In this document: positions 11,843-24,208 of the stretch, in pieces | How positions within the stretch are numbered: position 1 is the first letter of the stretch | Layout of the letters: each line of letters starts with the position of its first letter | Assembly: GCA_947561585.1 (NCBI GenBank) | Contig: CANNZV010002571.1 | Location: 28,645-92,644 of the forward strand | Source: Caprella mutica | Taxonomy: Eukaryota; Arthropoda; Malacostraca; Amphipoda; Caprellidae | DNA length: 64,000 nucleotides | Direction of reading: 5' to 3' | The notes under the pieces: generated by a model | What the model saw: only the letters and a program-made list of their open reading frames with translations | The model's database searches: none | Told to the model about the DNA's origin: nothing | Position numbers and translations under genes: made by a program

Positions 11843-12050
11843 AGAACTTTGAAAATGACATTACGGCTCTACGACACGCTATAATCTCCGTGCTAGGTAT
11901 ACTAATTACGCTCCATTTCGAGGCGGCGTATTACCGTTCATTTATTGCGATATCACTGGAACATAAGGATTTGAATGCTGTAAATCAGGTGGCAATTGAG
12001 GATATCCTGCAATGGTGCTTATTTTGAAGCCTTTGTTTGGTTAGCTTGGA

Positions 12051-12128
12051 TTTAATCATTACAACCACGGATTTAATCATCATAACCATAGATATAATCA
12101 TCATAACCATAGATATAATCATCCTAAA
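12051..12128. repeat. 22-bp short tandem repeat
   Basis: Three and a half units of ATAATCATCATAACCATAGA plus TA. Confidence 0.88.
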
Positions 12129-12764
12129 CATGTGATGGTTGCATTCGATAACTTACGGAAATGAAGATAGCATATTACAGGATTAGTCAACTTCCACCTT
12201 ACAAAATGAATTCCTGTGGATTGCATGTGTCATTGGGCAAGATCCAACTTATCGAACGGTTCTACATTTTCAATCATGTAAGAGAAAATCTAATCTTTTA
12301 TTTTCATTATTATTTAACTGATAATCTTAATTATCGTATACCTTTTTTTCTTGATTTTTAATTTAATTTGATTTTAATGATATTTACTTTAAATAATAAT
12401 AATAATGCAGTAATCGCAAAATGTATCTACAATTTTATTATCTTAATTCGATTTGAGCATGCATGTTATATTTCATATTTTTGTTTTTTTTATATGTTAT
12501 ATAGTATATATACCTATCTTTTCAATGTATATTATTAATCTAATCAGTGTATGTTATTTCATTGTCTAACATTTAATCATTGTTGTTAAAAATATAAAAA
12601 CCTCGTGATTTCTTTCCAGAAATATCTAGCGGATAATGATACAAATTTTGAACATTTTTTAAATACAAAAATTCATTGAAAAAAAGTGTACTAAATTTTG
12701 AATAAAATATAAACTTTTGAGGACATAAAATTATCACTAAAAATAAATAGTACAACAGTTCTTA
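12129..12764. other. AT-rich gap with half of a family A MITE
   Basis: TCCAACTTATCGAACGGTTC to CAATCATGTAAG (about 12,243-12,285) is a diverged left arm. The rest is AT-rich with no gene. Confidence 0.5.
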
Positions 12765-12895
12765 GGATAAGTTTCGAGTTAATCGGTATCCATGATACTA
12801 CCTGAAGGTACCGAATATAACTTAAATAATAAATATCTTCTATTTTTTTATGTGATCGGAGATGTGGAACCGTCCAATAACTCGGAACTTACCCC
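12765..12895. mobile_element. Family A MITE, internally deleted
   Basis: Starts GGATAAGTTTCGAGTTAATC after TA and jumps straight into the GTATCCATGATAC core, so the inner left arm is missing. The right arm is complete (ATGTGGAACCGTCCAATAAC to CTTACCCC). Confidence 0.8.
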
Positions 12896-13130
12896 ATGCC
12901 TTTAATGTTAATTGCTCCCCAGTCATTAAAATTAACTGAAGTTATTTTAGGTAGAATGGCCAAACTGTTGGGGCAAATGCCTTAATTGCGTCTCATCCCC
13001 AGTTACCGTTCTATGAATACAATTACCTTTAGACCAATTATGTGACTTAAATAGGCACATTGTTAAGACTTAAATAGGCCTATTGTTCAAAAATAGGGAA
13101 CTATGAATACCGATACCCTGATACAAAAGT

Positions 13131-13177
13131 TATGGTGGGGCCATAGAAGATTGAGAGAGAGGAGACCCCATCATAAT
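13131..13177. mobile_element. Family B foldback, minimal copy
   Basis: TTATGGTGGGGCCATAGAAG (left) and CCCCATCATAATT (decayed right arm) lie only a few bases apart. The 23-bp array begins ~20 bp downstream. Confidence 0.65.
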
Positions 13178-13195
13178 TTTTTTTCAATGTTATAG

Positions 13196-13553
13196 CATCC
13201 CTATTTACTCACTAACATCATCCCTATTTACTCACTAACATCTTCCCTATTTACTCACTAACATCTTCCCTATTTACTCACTAACATCTTCCCTATTTAC
13301 TCACTAACATCATCCCTATTTACTCACTAATACCATTCCTATTTACTCACTAACATCCTCCCTATTTACTCACTAACATCTTCCCTATTTACTCACTAAC
13401 ATCTTCCCTATTTACTCACTAACATCATCCCTATTTACTCACTAACATCTTCCCTATTTACTCACTAACATCTTCCCTATTTACTCACTAACATCATCCC
13501 TATTTACTCACTAACATCTTCCCTATTTACTAACTAACATCATCCCTATTTCT
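13196..13553. repeat. 23-bp minisatellite
   Basis: About 15 units of CATCTTCCCTATTTACTCAC plus TAA, alternating CATCTTCC and CATCATCC. Confidence 0.96.
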
Positions 13554-14152
13554 TTATTTATTTTGTATAGCTTTTATAGGCAAGCATCATAGATACAGTT
13601 TCATAATAATAATTTCTGTATCATAGATGCATTTATATAGTTGCGTATCATGGATACACTGTTAAGACGTCACCAATATTTCTCCTATAAAAATATAGTG
13701 ACGATTTTCACCAATCGTTACCTATTTTCTCTTACCCCATAAAATTATGGGCTAAAACTGGTTTATTTGTTTTTATGGTTTATAGTGTCTATAATTTATG
13801 GTGTTTTTAATTCAATCTAACTACGGCCAAAATATCAGACCTATAATTTGAGGTAATAATTAATATACAGTTGTTTGCATTATCATTTACAGGTAAGTAA
13901 TGGTAGATGAGCGAGTTTAGAAATTATAGTCATTTTACTTTATTTACTATATTCACATAATATAAAAAAATGACAACAATAGAAGAATGAATTTTTTGAA
14001 GGAATTTATTAGATAATTTTTACAGAAATTGTAGAAATGATATTTATTTTCTCTTCAATTTATAGGTAGCTACAATTTTTTATTTATAAAATTCGCAAAA
14101 TTTATGAAGGAAGTTTATTTTTCGTCTAATTTCAATATGTTCTGTAATTAGA
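13554..14152. other. Unique AT-rich DNA with GTATC palindromes
   Basis: GTATCATGGATAC at 13,644-13,656 and related sites at 13,586 and 13,619. No gene seen. Confidence 0.5.
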
Positions 14153-14154
14153 AA

Positions 14155-14378
14155 ACACATTGTACCACATACTTCTGCAACACATTGTACCACATACTTC
14201 TGCAACATACTGTACCACATACTTCTGCAACACATTGTACCACATACTTCTGCAACACATTGTACCACATACTTCTGCAACATACTGTACCACATACTTC
14301 TGCAACACATTGTACCACATACTTCTGCAACACATTGTACCACATACTTCTGCAACATATTGTACTGCATATTTTTGT
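14155..14378. repeat. 25-bp minisatellite
   Basis: Nine units of CACATTGTACCACATACTTC plus TGCAA. The unit has few stops, so four overlapping ORFs run through it on both strands; all are artefacts. Confidence 0.96.
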
Positions 14379-14910
14379 AACATACGATACCACATATACT
14401 GTTATGAACTGTACTTCTCCTATTATTGAGTATATTTATTTTAATTTCATTAACTCGATGACATGGTAATTGGGGCATGCCACCCAACAACAGTTAAAAA
14501 GGTTGCACAACCATGGTTAATAGAGCTACTCCACCGGAAATTCCACCACATAACAGGTGGAATCTTTAATTACCTTCTTACCTGTACAATATTTACTTTA
14601 TTAATGTACATCTATTTGAATAGAGACATGTACATTGATATTTGGATTGAAAACAACTCCCAAGGTACGTTTACTTACCTGCCTCTTAATTACCTGATTA
14701 GAGAAGTAAGATTTACCTGAGGTAACATAATTAACAACACACAGGTGTGTCAACTCACCTGTGAAGAAAAAGCATTAGTGATGTATGTGATTGCAGTGCA
14801 TCCCTATTGGTGTGCAGAGTAGGGCTACAGCTCGTATCCGTGATACAGAGAATTGATAATGGTATTATCGATACACTGTATAGATTTGCTGTATCTATGA
14901 TACTTTTTAA
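14379..14910. other. Unique DNA
   Basis: Many ACCTG/CAGGT boxes between 14,570 and 14,765, plus GTATCCGTGATAC (14,834-14,846) and GTATCTATGATAC (14,891-14,903). An 85-codon ORF at 14,463-14,720 shows no known family. Confidence 0.45.
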
Positions 14911-14911
14911 G

Positions 14912-15463
14912 GGGATCTTTTCTGTTTGCTGGGCGCATTTGAAAATAATGGAAATAAAATAATAAAATACATATAATGGTATTATATAGTTACTGACTTT
15001 TAAAATAAAATTATTTAGTTAGAATAAATACATATTTGTTATTTTAAATAATGTATGTATAAAAGTTTCTGTTTTCTGGGCACTTATGAAAATAAAATAA
15101 TAACAATATAAAGATAAAAAAAATCTGTTTCATGGGCGCATTTGAATCTCAAATAAAAACAATTACCGTGAACAAATCAAATTATTGCGATTTGGAAGCA
15201 GATCTGTTGAATAATGGGATTAAGTTCTTAGTTATCGGACGACTTCCCATATTCGATCATATAAGAATTATATATTTACTCGTTATTTAAATTATAATAT
15301 CGATATTTAAGGTTTCCAAATCCACTTCAGATACCATCTTCCTCATCAAGGAAAGGTGTTCTCATAAAGCAGAGGTCAGTAAATAACAACGCGTATCCAT
15401 GATACAATTATATTCGCATTATTTACATTATTTTCAAATGCGCCCAGAAAACAGAAAAGATCC
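14912..15463. mobile_element. Foldback element, family K
   Basis: GGGATCTTTTCTGTTTGCTG...GGGCGCATTTGAAAATAA (left) is matched by its complement TTATTTTCAAATGCGCCCAG...AAAAGATCC (right). Two further direct copies of the arm lie inside (15,066 and 15,122). It also contains a diverged family A left arm (15,222-15,267). Non-autonomous. Confidence 0.7.
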
Positions 15464-15474
15464 ATTGGCCGTAA

Positions 15475-15870
15475 TGTAGTTTGAAGTATCCGCTAGTTTG
15501 TTGTACTGCACACTTCATGATTGTTTATTGTTTAATGACCTGGTGGGGAGGTTTGGGGGGGGGGGGACACACCCCCATTGATACATCTAACTGTTAAGCT
15601 TTATTTATACCTCTGATCAAAAGTTCCGAAACCGAATTTTCCTCTCAAATTTCATGTTGAATAAATGTCAAAACATGTCAAAATTACTAATGTTACGCAT
15701 CATTTTACAACGGTTAATGATGTTATCTGCTTTAAATAAATGCACTACACATATTAGAACTCATAATTTCAACTTTATCTATTATTGTTTGATCTATAAT
15801 AAAATCATTATAAAACGAGACCAAGTTTTTCTAAAAACTGGATTTTCTGAGACCGAATTTTTCTAGAACC
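15475..15870. mobile_element. MuDR/Foldback-type element, truncated on the left
   Basis: Carries the family box CGCTAGTTTGTTGTACTGCA, CACTTCATGATTG and a G12 run (15,555-15,566). The right end GAGACCGAATTTTTCTAGAACC ends like the intact copies at 42.98 and 50.82 kb. The expected left TIR is absent, probably lost at the junction with family K. Confidence 0.7.
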
Positions 15871-17449
15871 CAAATGTGTATGGGGCTTCGAGCACCAGAA
15901 CCCCCAGGAGGGTCCGGAGGCTTTGGCGAGGGGTTATTTTGGTTTTTAGCATATTATTTATGAACATAAGTTTTTTGGTATATTATATATGAATTTAAGT
16001 TTTTGGCTTAATATTTATGTATGTAAAATGTGATTAAAAACCAAAAACTGTTTTTTTTTATCAAAAACTAATGACAAATCTAAAAAATCACACGAACAAA
16101 ATATGTTTATTTTCTAAAGATACATGTACTGTGCAAATTAGACCGATTATCAGAATAATCGGTCTACAATAAAAAGTTTCCTGATATGTGAGCCGATCCC
16201 TATAATGGTATCTATGATATACTTCAGTGTTCTATTGTATCTATGATACATAATAGAATTATTACACCGTATATATAATACGTATGGATTAATGAAACTG
16301 TATCTATGATACTCAGTGCTTTACTTTACTATTTCACCATCATCACCAGTCCCTTCAACACTCCCATCATTCCCATCATCTGTATCATTATTTCCTCCTA
16401 AACAAACTTCATTTCCAACCTTTAGATTTAAACGGAAATTCCTTATTAGTGAGAATGATTTCATCGACTTCGGGGAACTCCATTTACCCAATTGATAATA
16501 AGCAGTTAGTTTATTCTATTGATAATAAGCAGTTAGTTTACTCAATTGATTATAACAAGTTGAGGAGGTTAGTTTATTTTAATGAAAAAGCAACTAGGAA
16601 TTATGTTGATTTATAGTTAGGAGCAAATAAACTATTTTGGTAATTGTTGTAATGAGTCTGAAATTACCTTCGCAAATTGCACAATATCATGTTTTGATCG
16701 GCAATATATATTCATTTATTAGTAATCTTGTTAATTTATTTACTCACTAGTAACTCAAAAAGTATTCAACCAAATTGACTGAAATTTGGTGAAACGATTG
16801 CTCATTATTCTTGAAACATTTGATTAGATTTTGGGAGCAATCGGGTCTAAGGTAAAGGTCAAGGTCTATTTTAACTAAAAGAATATTGGATGGTCAAGGT
16901 CATTTTTAAGTAGCGGCCAGTTCTAGTTTTATATATGTACTATTTGCGGTAAATTGCATCTTAAAAATTGCTGGTTGTTTTAATCCTTCAATTTGTTCAG
17001 TTTATTCACAACAAGAAAAAAAATTATCTTACTTCTCTATCTCTACCTCTAATTCTAAATTTCATCTCTTATTTCTCTCTCTAATTTTATCTCTTATTCT
17101 AAATTCTATCTCTTACCTCTCTCTAATTATCTCTATCTCTCTCAGTTCAGATTACTATCTTTCCTTCCTCCTATTTGAACAAACGGTGTTTTTAAATTAC
17201 CAAAACAAAGGCATGCAGCACGCACATTCATCTTTTTCAGACTGAAATCATAAGGCTTTACTTTCTCCATACTTTGGGGAGTATATTTAAATAATTAACC
17301 TTATTTCTAATTAGTCTCTACCCTCTGCAATTTACTTTATTATCAAAAGAAAAGAGAAAACAGTGGGTGATAAAAATACCGACCTAATGTGTGTGGTCGA
17401 ACTCAAGGAAACTTTGGATGATTCGGTGGATTGAAAAAATTTAAATTTA
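15871..17449. other. Mixed unique and low-complexity DNA
   Basis: Isolated GTATC palindromes at 16,208, 16,237 and 16,300; a 27-bp triplicate at 16,491-16,570 (GATAATAAGCAGTTAGTTTA); TCAAGGTCA (nuclear-receptor half-site type) at about 16,906 with AAAGGTCAAGGTC at 16,855; a CTCT-rich stretch 17,035-17,165. No gene. Confidence 0.5.
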
Positions 17450-17605
17450 TTCAGGTTAAGCTTCAAGTAATTAAACGTTCTACATTTTTGATCATACAAC
17501 ATAAAAGTGTATAATATATTATCGTTTAATTCGTATTTAAATTCGTGAAGTTAAACAATAATCATTATACATTTTTCTATGTATCATTGAAAATGTGGAA
17601 GGAAA
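17450..17605. mobile_element. Decayed family A MITE
   Basis: GTTAAGCTTCAAGTAATTAA through TTGATCATAC at the left and ATTGAAAATGTGGAAGG at the right recall the family A arms with many changes. Confidence 0.5.
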
Positions 17606-17707
17606 AAAGAACTAATTGTATATATATTGAAATCGAAAAGAATACGTAAATACAACCCTACACTATTTTCTATCCATTTGCTGTTTAGTTATGATGGGTC
17701 AAATAAG

Positions 17708-17765
17708 ATTATGATTGGGCCATAGAAGATTACCCTTCTCAATCTTCTAAGGCCCTTCTATAACC
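17708..17765. mobile_element. Family B foldback, minimal copy
   Basis: ATTATGATTGGGCCATAGAA and TTCTCAATCTTCTAAGGCCC form the inverted arms with almost no loop. Confidence 0.7.
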
Positions 17766-19825
17766 CGATCTACAAACCCCAAAGAATGTAATTTCACTAC
17801 CGATTCTCTCCTGGATAATCTTCAAATAATTAAGTGAGACATTTTTTCTCTGAGCCAAGAATGATGATAAATAGTTTATTTTGGTCACAAAGAAGTAGTT
17901 AGGATGCCCTTTGACGTATGGGCCCATTTTGTCTCTACTATCTCCAGGTTATTTATGGTGGGCATTTTCGATGGCAGTGCCAATTAACATCTCTGATGAT
18001 AGCCTCCGTTTCTGCCAACAGGAATTAATTATAGTTTTACTCAAAGACCAAAGGATTAGTCTTATTGATTTAATAAACATTATCTTCTGTTATGGATGGG
18101 GGAAGAGAGTTCTATGATGAAAATTCACTCTGTAGTTTTGGTCTTTTGGATTTAACTTGAATTCGTTAATATTCATTTTGATGGAGAAATTTGTTTATTA
18201 TTGTTTGATCAATTTAGAAATTAAGAATGAATGGTTTGAAGAATAGCAATATGTTGAGTAATTTTTATAAAATTTATAGATTTATGAGATCTTTATTCAG
18301 ATGGAATTGAAATTTCGACAAAAATTACATAATTTTTTTCATCACTTGGTTTTCGATTCTAAAGAAATTAATCATTAATTAACTATTTAAATACTATTTT
18401 TGTTATAAATACCCACAAAATTATTTTTACAATATGCAACCTATCATAGTTTCCTATTTTAAAAGCTCATAATGTCGAATAAATAACTTTTAAAATATAC
18501 AAAAGTGTTCAATTATAAATTAACTATTTCCCCCAGTCCCTTTAAATATTTTATCACTTATAGCAATAATCTCTTTCACATAACGAAATTCCCATTGAAA
18601 TATAATCAACTCTGAGAGAACAATCTCATGAGCTTTCGTAAATAATGATCAGTACCTACTTTTATTTATCAAGATGTCGATCATTTTATTCCTCCAATCC
18701 CTGTCGCAATGGCTAAACACACAATTTACCATCACAACCTGACCATTATATAAATACTAAATACAAAATTATATATAAAAAGGCAAGATTCAAACTGTTA
18801 ACAGTGAGCGCGAAGTGGTGTACTGAAATGAGATATTTTATCACGATGTTCAGATCAGCAGATTCAGGAAGAATGCTGGGCTTACGCAATGTTTTTACTC
18901 AAGCTTATAAGCAGTATTATCGTCTGCGAAGATTGCCTAGTAGAAGATAAAGATCTTCGTCGAAAGCTTTCAGTTGATCTCACCGTGTAATTAGGCATGT
19001 GTTTGATGAGCAGAGAAAACTCAAACTTGAGGCCAGTTTGGAGAACGTGGCTAACTGCTATGCTCATTTGGCGAGTACGGGTAGAAATGTTGAGCAGGCA
19101 GGATTTAATGAATTATGTAAGAATTGATCTCTTTGATGATAACAACAGGATTTTATCTAAAGTATACAGATATTAGCAGTTTACCTGTAGTATAAAAACT
19201 ATAAACTAAGGAAAAAGATCTGCCAGATTGTAGAAAATATCGAATATATCATATATATATCAATGATTTATTTCCTTTACTTATTCACTATTGTTTAAAT
19301 ACCAGCACTGATATTCAAAAATTGATATTTAAGTTAACTGGTTGTCATACACCAAAGTATAATTAGAATGTTACAAGACTGCGATTTACATATTCAGAAA
19401 AGATGATTTAAAGAGTTTTCTCTGATTGGTCATACAAGGTCTCATCATTGCCTAAACACGAGACTCTGTGTTTAGGCAACATGCAAAGGTAGTGTCTTAA
19501 CTTGCTTTATGAATACTAGAATCTTAAAAACAATTGCAAAATGTTCTGCAGATTCAAACGAAGACACGCAACAAGGTAGTGGAGAGTGTACAACAACTGC
19601 AGATTGGTACGATGTTAACATTAGAATTTTAAAAACTTATATATATATATAACTTATATGTTATAAATGAATTATTTAAGGATATGAGTTGAAAGTTATT
19701 TATAATCATCCGCCTTTTCTTCCTTTACTTTAATTTAAGGACAATTAGAGTAAAGGATCTATCTACCATTAGTGAATAAAGGGTCTAAGACTTTAAGTGG
19801 TTTGTATAGGCACATCAGAAGAATT
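17766..19825. other. Unique AT-rich DNA, no gene recognised
   Basis: ORFs of 61-68 codons (17,911-18,117; 18,882-19,067) are open but match no family I know. 18,790-19,110 has higher complexity and could be conserved, without proof. Confidence 0.45.
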
Positions 19826-19943
19826 TGTATCCAAGATACCTACAGGCATCATGGATACCAATAAAAATTAAATAATAATTATTTCATATTCTTTCTTATA
19901 TATGATCGAAAATGTGGAACCGTCTGATTACTCGAAATTTGCC
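19826..19943. mobile_element. Family A MITE, right half
   Basis: Begins in the core palindrome (GTATCCAAGATACCTACAGG) and runs through GATCGAAAATGTGGAACCGT to a mutated end. The left arm is missing. Confidence 0.75.
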
Positions 19944-20499
19944 CAAGTGACTTTTAACATAAAATTACGTGTTGGTTTACTGTGTTGGATAGCAGGGATT
20001 CGATTCAAATTAAAGCAATTCAAATCTTTATAAGATGTTATTTCTTATGTTCAGGTCTTATCATTCTCACTCTGAGGTTTTAATATAAAATCCATTTATT
20101 TGAACTATTATATCTTGTAGTGTTTAGTTCCATTTTAGGATTATTCAGTAATAAGAAAATTAAACATGGTCCAATATATCAATGAAATAAATATCTCCAA
20201 ATTTTGTCAGGTGTATTATTATTTAACTCTTCAATAACTTCCATACTTTCCCCAGTTTGTCACAACCACAATAGGTTAAATATTAACTAATCTCACAAAA
20301 TCATTTACGCCAACCCAATTTGCCAGTTTTTGCACACGGAACATTTTTTGCAGACGTACGATGTCTTCTATGACATTTTCAAATAACACACTACTTTGTT
20401 TTACCAGCTGTAGGTATATTCTTTGTGTGTACTCACAGACACACTATTGCAATCTCCTCTGAGTCTTTTTATAGTTTGTTTTAGTTTGTCGTGCTTGAA
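19944..20499. other. AT-rich, no gene seen
   Basis: Unique sequence. No array or coding signal. Confidence 0.5.
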
Positions 20500-20720
20500 C
20501 CGCTCATAAAACGAGACCGCTAATTATAGGTTTGCGGACGCGTACCTATTATCGGGCTGCGTGTTTCATTACTGCCCCGCAGTTTGTATAGCGCAGTGCC
20601 CCCTCTCAAGCCCTGTAATAGAAAACGACGCGATGAATGAAAGAAAACGACTAGCCCCACTGACAGAGCGTTCACACGCTGTAATTTAGACTGAAGATGC
20701 TAATTAAATAAATACCAAGG
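20500..20720. promoter_or_regulatory. CpG-containing unique island
   Basis: GC content and CpG rise sharply (GCGGACGCGTACC, ATCGGGCTGCG, AAAACGACGCGATG). GCGCAGTGCCCCCTCTC (20,590-20,606) resembles the complement of a CTCF core. No start of a known gene is visible. The call as regulatory rests on composition only. Confidence 0.3.
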
Positions 20721-22205
20721 GTAATTACTGAAGATAGAGATATTAAGGTTAGACTTATGGGACGATTATTTGTTGCAGATGATTGCTGGACAATTGAAGA
20801 CGATATGCATACCTGAATATTTATGTAAATCATCCTCCGTTCTCTGTTCAAGAACTAATTTTCTCTCTATTCATAAACAATAGAATGCAGTTTTTATATA
20901 CATACGGTATAAACTGGATAGTAGTACTATTGGATACGTATCCATGATACCACATTTTGAATAGTATCATAGATACAAAAAATCCTTCTCGATGCAACCA
21001 AGGGGTACACTATTTCCTAATTTCTTTTCTCCCAGTATATTTTGTTGGTTAATTACACGAAGCAATGGGACGGTATGTCGCACTGACAAAGACTGGATTC
21101 AACATCCTCGACGAAAACAAAAACACCTGCCTTTTTTTGTGATCACCGGGAGAGATGAGGATGAATATGAATTGGGAGAGCTGTAATTATAAACCAATTC
21201 GTCTGCTTTTAACGAGGAATTTCATCCTTAGATAAGGGTACGCATTATAAAGGAAGAAAAGAAATACACACAAGTATTATGATGAAATAGTTCTTTGGTG
21301 GTTTACTTTGCTGGAGGTAAAATTGCGTAATGTTTTTAACAGTTAAAGTTTATCAACTTTTACGTGATGAAGATTGAAGAATACAAAAATTGAGATATAA
21401 AATCAGTATTTTTTATTAGGTCATTTCATTGTAATAAAATAACTTGTGCTGAAATTTTGCTCAGTTAGAATAAACATAAATGGTACAGCAATTCAAGAAC
21501 GTATTCGATAATAATTATTGAAAGAATATATAGAATTTATGAATAACAGACCGTTCGTAAAATATTCTAACTTGTTGACACCAATAAGTAATAACAGGTG
21601 TATTGATATATATTATTCCCCTAATATAATAACAATGATTATTTATCCCTAAACAAATAGTTTACCTTGTTCTATTAAAATTACGACACAAGCCACGCCC
21701 CTCTTTCCTGTACCTAACTCAAGCCACGCCCCTTTCGCCGGTACCTAATATTAGGTTCTTCAAATCAAATAAAGGATAATGATATCCTTTGAGAGCTTAA
21801 ACACTCACCAGATATCCTACCGTATCCTATCTACGGAATATTCAGGAGGTAAAACCTACTTTTTAGCTTCAAAACGGACCATATGGATAACGACAAAGAA
21901 ACGCTAAAAAGGGTGCATTTTAAGTAGGTTTTTTTCGTGTTTGTTTTTGGTTATTGTAGACAATTTAAAATTTTCTTCAGGACGTTGAAGGATAAAAATG
22001 GTATGTAATCTTGTTCAGGTAGAAGAAAGATAAGTAACTCCATTATAATTCAGTATATGTACTCATTTTTTAATATGTTCTCCTCATGTTACTTCCGAAT
22101 GAACCTTTTCATAAAGAGTTTAATTTAAAATAGAGAGGCTCTGTTAACATAATAACATTTATACGTTAATACTTCAAGGACACTCATCAATTAAGTGAAG
22201 TAGAG
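20721..22205. other. Unique DNA with small duplications
   Basis: GTATCCATGATAC (20,938-20,950) and GTATCATAGATAC (20,964-20,976). A 30-bp duplicate with CAAGCCACGCCCCT lies at 21,689-21,750, a Sp/KLF-like box beside GTACCTAA. A 64-codon ORF (20,992-21,186) is unassigned. Confidence 0.5.
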
Positions 22206-23391
22206 TGTGTACTATCAGAGAAAAGAGTCACTGTGATGATGTACTATCAGGGAAAAGAGTCACTGTGATGATGTACTATCAGGGAAAAGAGTCACTGTGA
22301 TGATGTACTATCAGAGAAAAGAGTCACTGTGATGATGTACTATCAGAGAAAAGAGTCAGTGTGATGATGTACTATCAGAGAAAAGAGTCACTGTGATGAT
22401 GTACTATCAGAGAAAAGAGTCACTGTAATGATGTACTATCAGAGAAAAGAGTCTCTGTGATGATGTACTATCAGAGAAAAGAGTCACTGTGATGATGTAC
22501 TATCAGAGAAAAGAGTCACTGTGATGATGTGCTATCAGAGAAAAGAGTCACTGTGATGATGTACTATCAGAGAAAAGAGTCTCTGTGATGATGTACTATC
22601 AGAGAAAAGAGTCACTGTGATGATGTACTATCAGAGAAAAGAGTCACTGTCATGATGTACTATCAGAGAAAAGAGTCACTGTGATAATGTACTATCAGAG
22701 AAAAGAGTCACTGTGATGATGTACTATCAGAGAAAAGAGTCACTGTGATGATGTACTATCAGAGAAAAGAGTCAGTGTGATGATGTACTATCAGAGAAAA
22801 GAGTCACTGTGATGATGTACTATCAGAGAAAAGAGTCACTGTAATGATGTACTATCAGAGAAAAGAGTCTCTGTGATGATGTACTATCAGAGAAAAGAGT
22901 CACTGTGATGATGTACTATCAGAGAAAAGAGTCACTGTGATGATGTGCTATCAGAGAAAAGAGTCACTGTGATGATGTACTATCAGAGAAAAGAGTCTCT
23001 GTGATGATGTACTATCAGAGAAAAGAGTCACTGTGATGATGTACTATCAGAGAAAAGAGTCACTGTCATGATGTACTATCAGAGAAAAGAGTCACTGTGA
23101 TAATGTACTATCAGAGAAAAGAGTCACTGTGATGATGTACTATCAGAGAAAAGAGTCACTGTGATGATGTACTATCAGAGAAATGCTAGATATGAGTCAC
23201 TGTCATGATGTACTATCAGAGAAAAGAGTCACTGTGATAATGTACTATCAGAGAAAAGAGTCACTGTCATGATGTACTATCAGAGAAAAGAGTCACTGTG
23301 ATAATGTACTATCAGAGAAAAGAGTCACTGTGATGATGTACTATCAGAGTAAAGAGTCACTGTGATGATGTACTATCAGAGAAAAAGTCAT
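22206..23391. repeat. 32-bp array with 416-bp higher-order repeat
   Basis: About 37 units of GATGATGTACTATCAGAGAA plus AAGAGTCACTGT. The ordered variants GTCAGTGTG, CTGTAATG, GTCTCTG, TGTGCTATC, CTGTCATG and GATAATG appear once from 22,355 and again from 22,771, exactly 13 units (416 bp) later, so a 13-unit block was duplicated. One unit near 23,184 has a short insertion (AATGCTAGATATGAGTC). Confidence 0.97.
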
Positions 23392-24030
23392 TTTGTATAT
23401 ATTTCAAATTATAATAATTACACGTTATTAATTTTTTTAACTATTGCACTAAGTTTTATTTTCTGAATTTTCAATTTTTTCCATATTAATTCCAGTCCAG
23501 TTTCCTTTAATAAAATCGATACCTGTTATATATCTCATATTCACCTATAGTTAGAATATCAATTAAGATGCAAATTTACGCCATATCTCATATCTAGTAT
23601 AGAATTTATATTCAATAATATAATTTTATTTTATTTTCTTCTTCAAAGCAATAAATCTTCCTAATTCCCTCTCATCTATGAAATATTTCCATCTAGTGAA
23701 ACTATACAAAACCATAACTAATGATTTATAGGGTTAAATGACTTCCCCTAGATTATAGGGAAATACCCTATTTCTCTCCACTGTAATTACCCTGAAATGT
23801 GAACAAACGTAGCTATTATTCGGGCCAGAGTTAAATAGATAGACGTTAATTAAACACATAGCAATATGGACTCACTAAACGATCAATTTGGGATATTTTA
23901 AGGTCTGCAATACCCGCCTATTAACCCACGGGGCACCCATCCGTCTTACCAAACCCTATGGTCATGGGTGAACATTTTCAGGGTTAAACTTATTGGTTTA
24001 GGGGAGGATGTATAGAAAGACTGATTGTTA
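23392..24030. other. AT-rich, no gene seen
   Basis: Unique sequence. No features beyond AT-richness. Confidence 0.5.
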
Positions 24031-24208
24031 GGGTAGGTTCTGAGTTATCTGACCAAAAAATGTATAATAATTACTATTTACTTTTGTTTAAAATGGTATC
24101 TCCCGAAAAAAGTTAGATTATCAAGTTTTTTATTTTATCATTATATATTAGTTCAAATATGATCGAAAATGCGAAACAGTCCGATAAGTATATATAGTAA
24201 CTTCATCT
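24031..24208. mobile_element. Family A MITE, eroded right end
   Basis: TA then GGGTAGGTTCTGAGTTATCT on the left. ATGATCGAAAATGCGAAACA and GTCCGATAAG on the right, with the final bases damaged. Confidence 0.75.

Noticed and set aside
14080..14490. Five overlapping ORFs on both strands
   Set aside because: All cross a 25-bp minisatellite lacking stops; no unique coding sequence.
16850..16920. Nuclear-receptor enhancer from AAAGGTCAAGGTC and TCAAGGTCA
   Set aside because: The surrounding sentence-like AT-rich sequence resembles dispersed repeats of invertebrates; a functional site cannot be argued.
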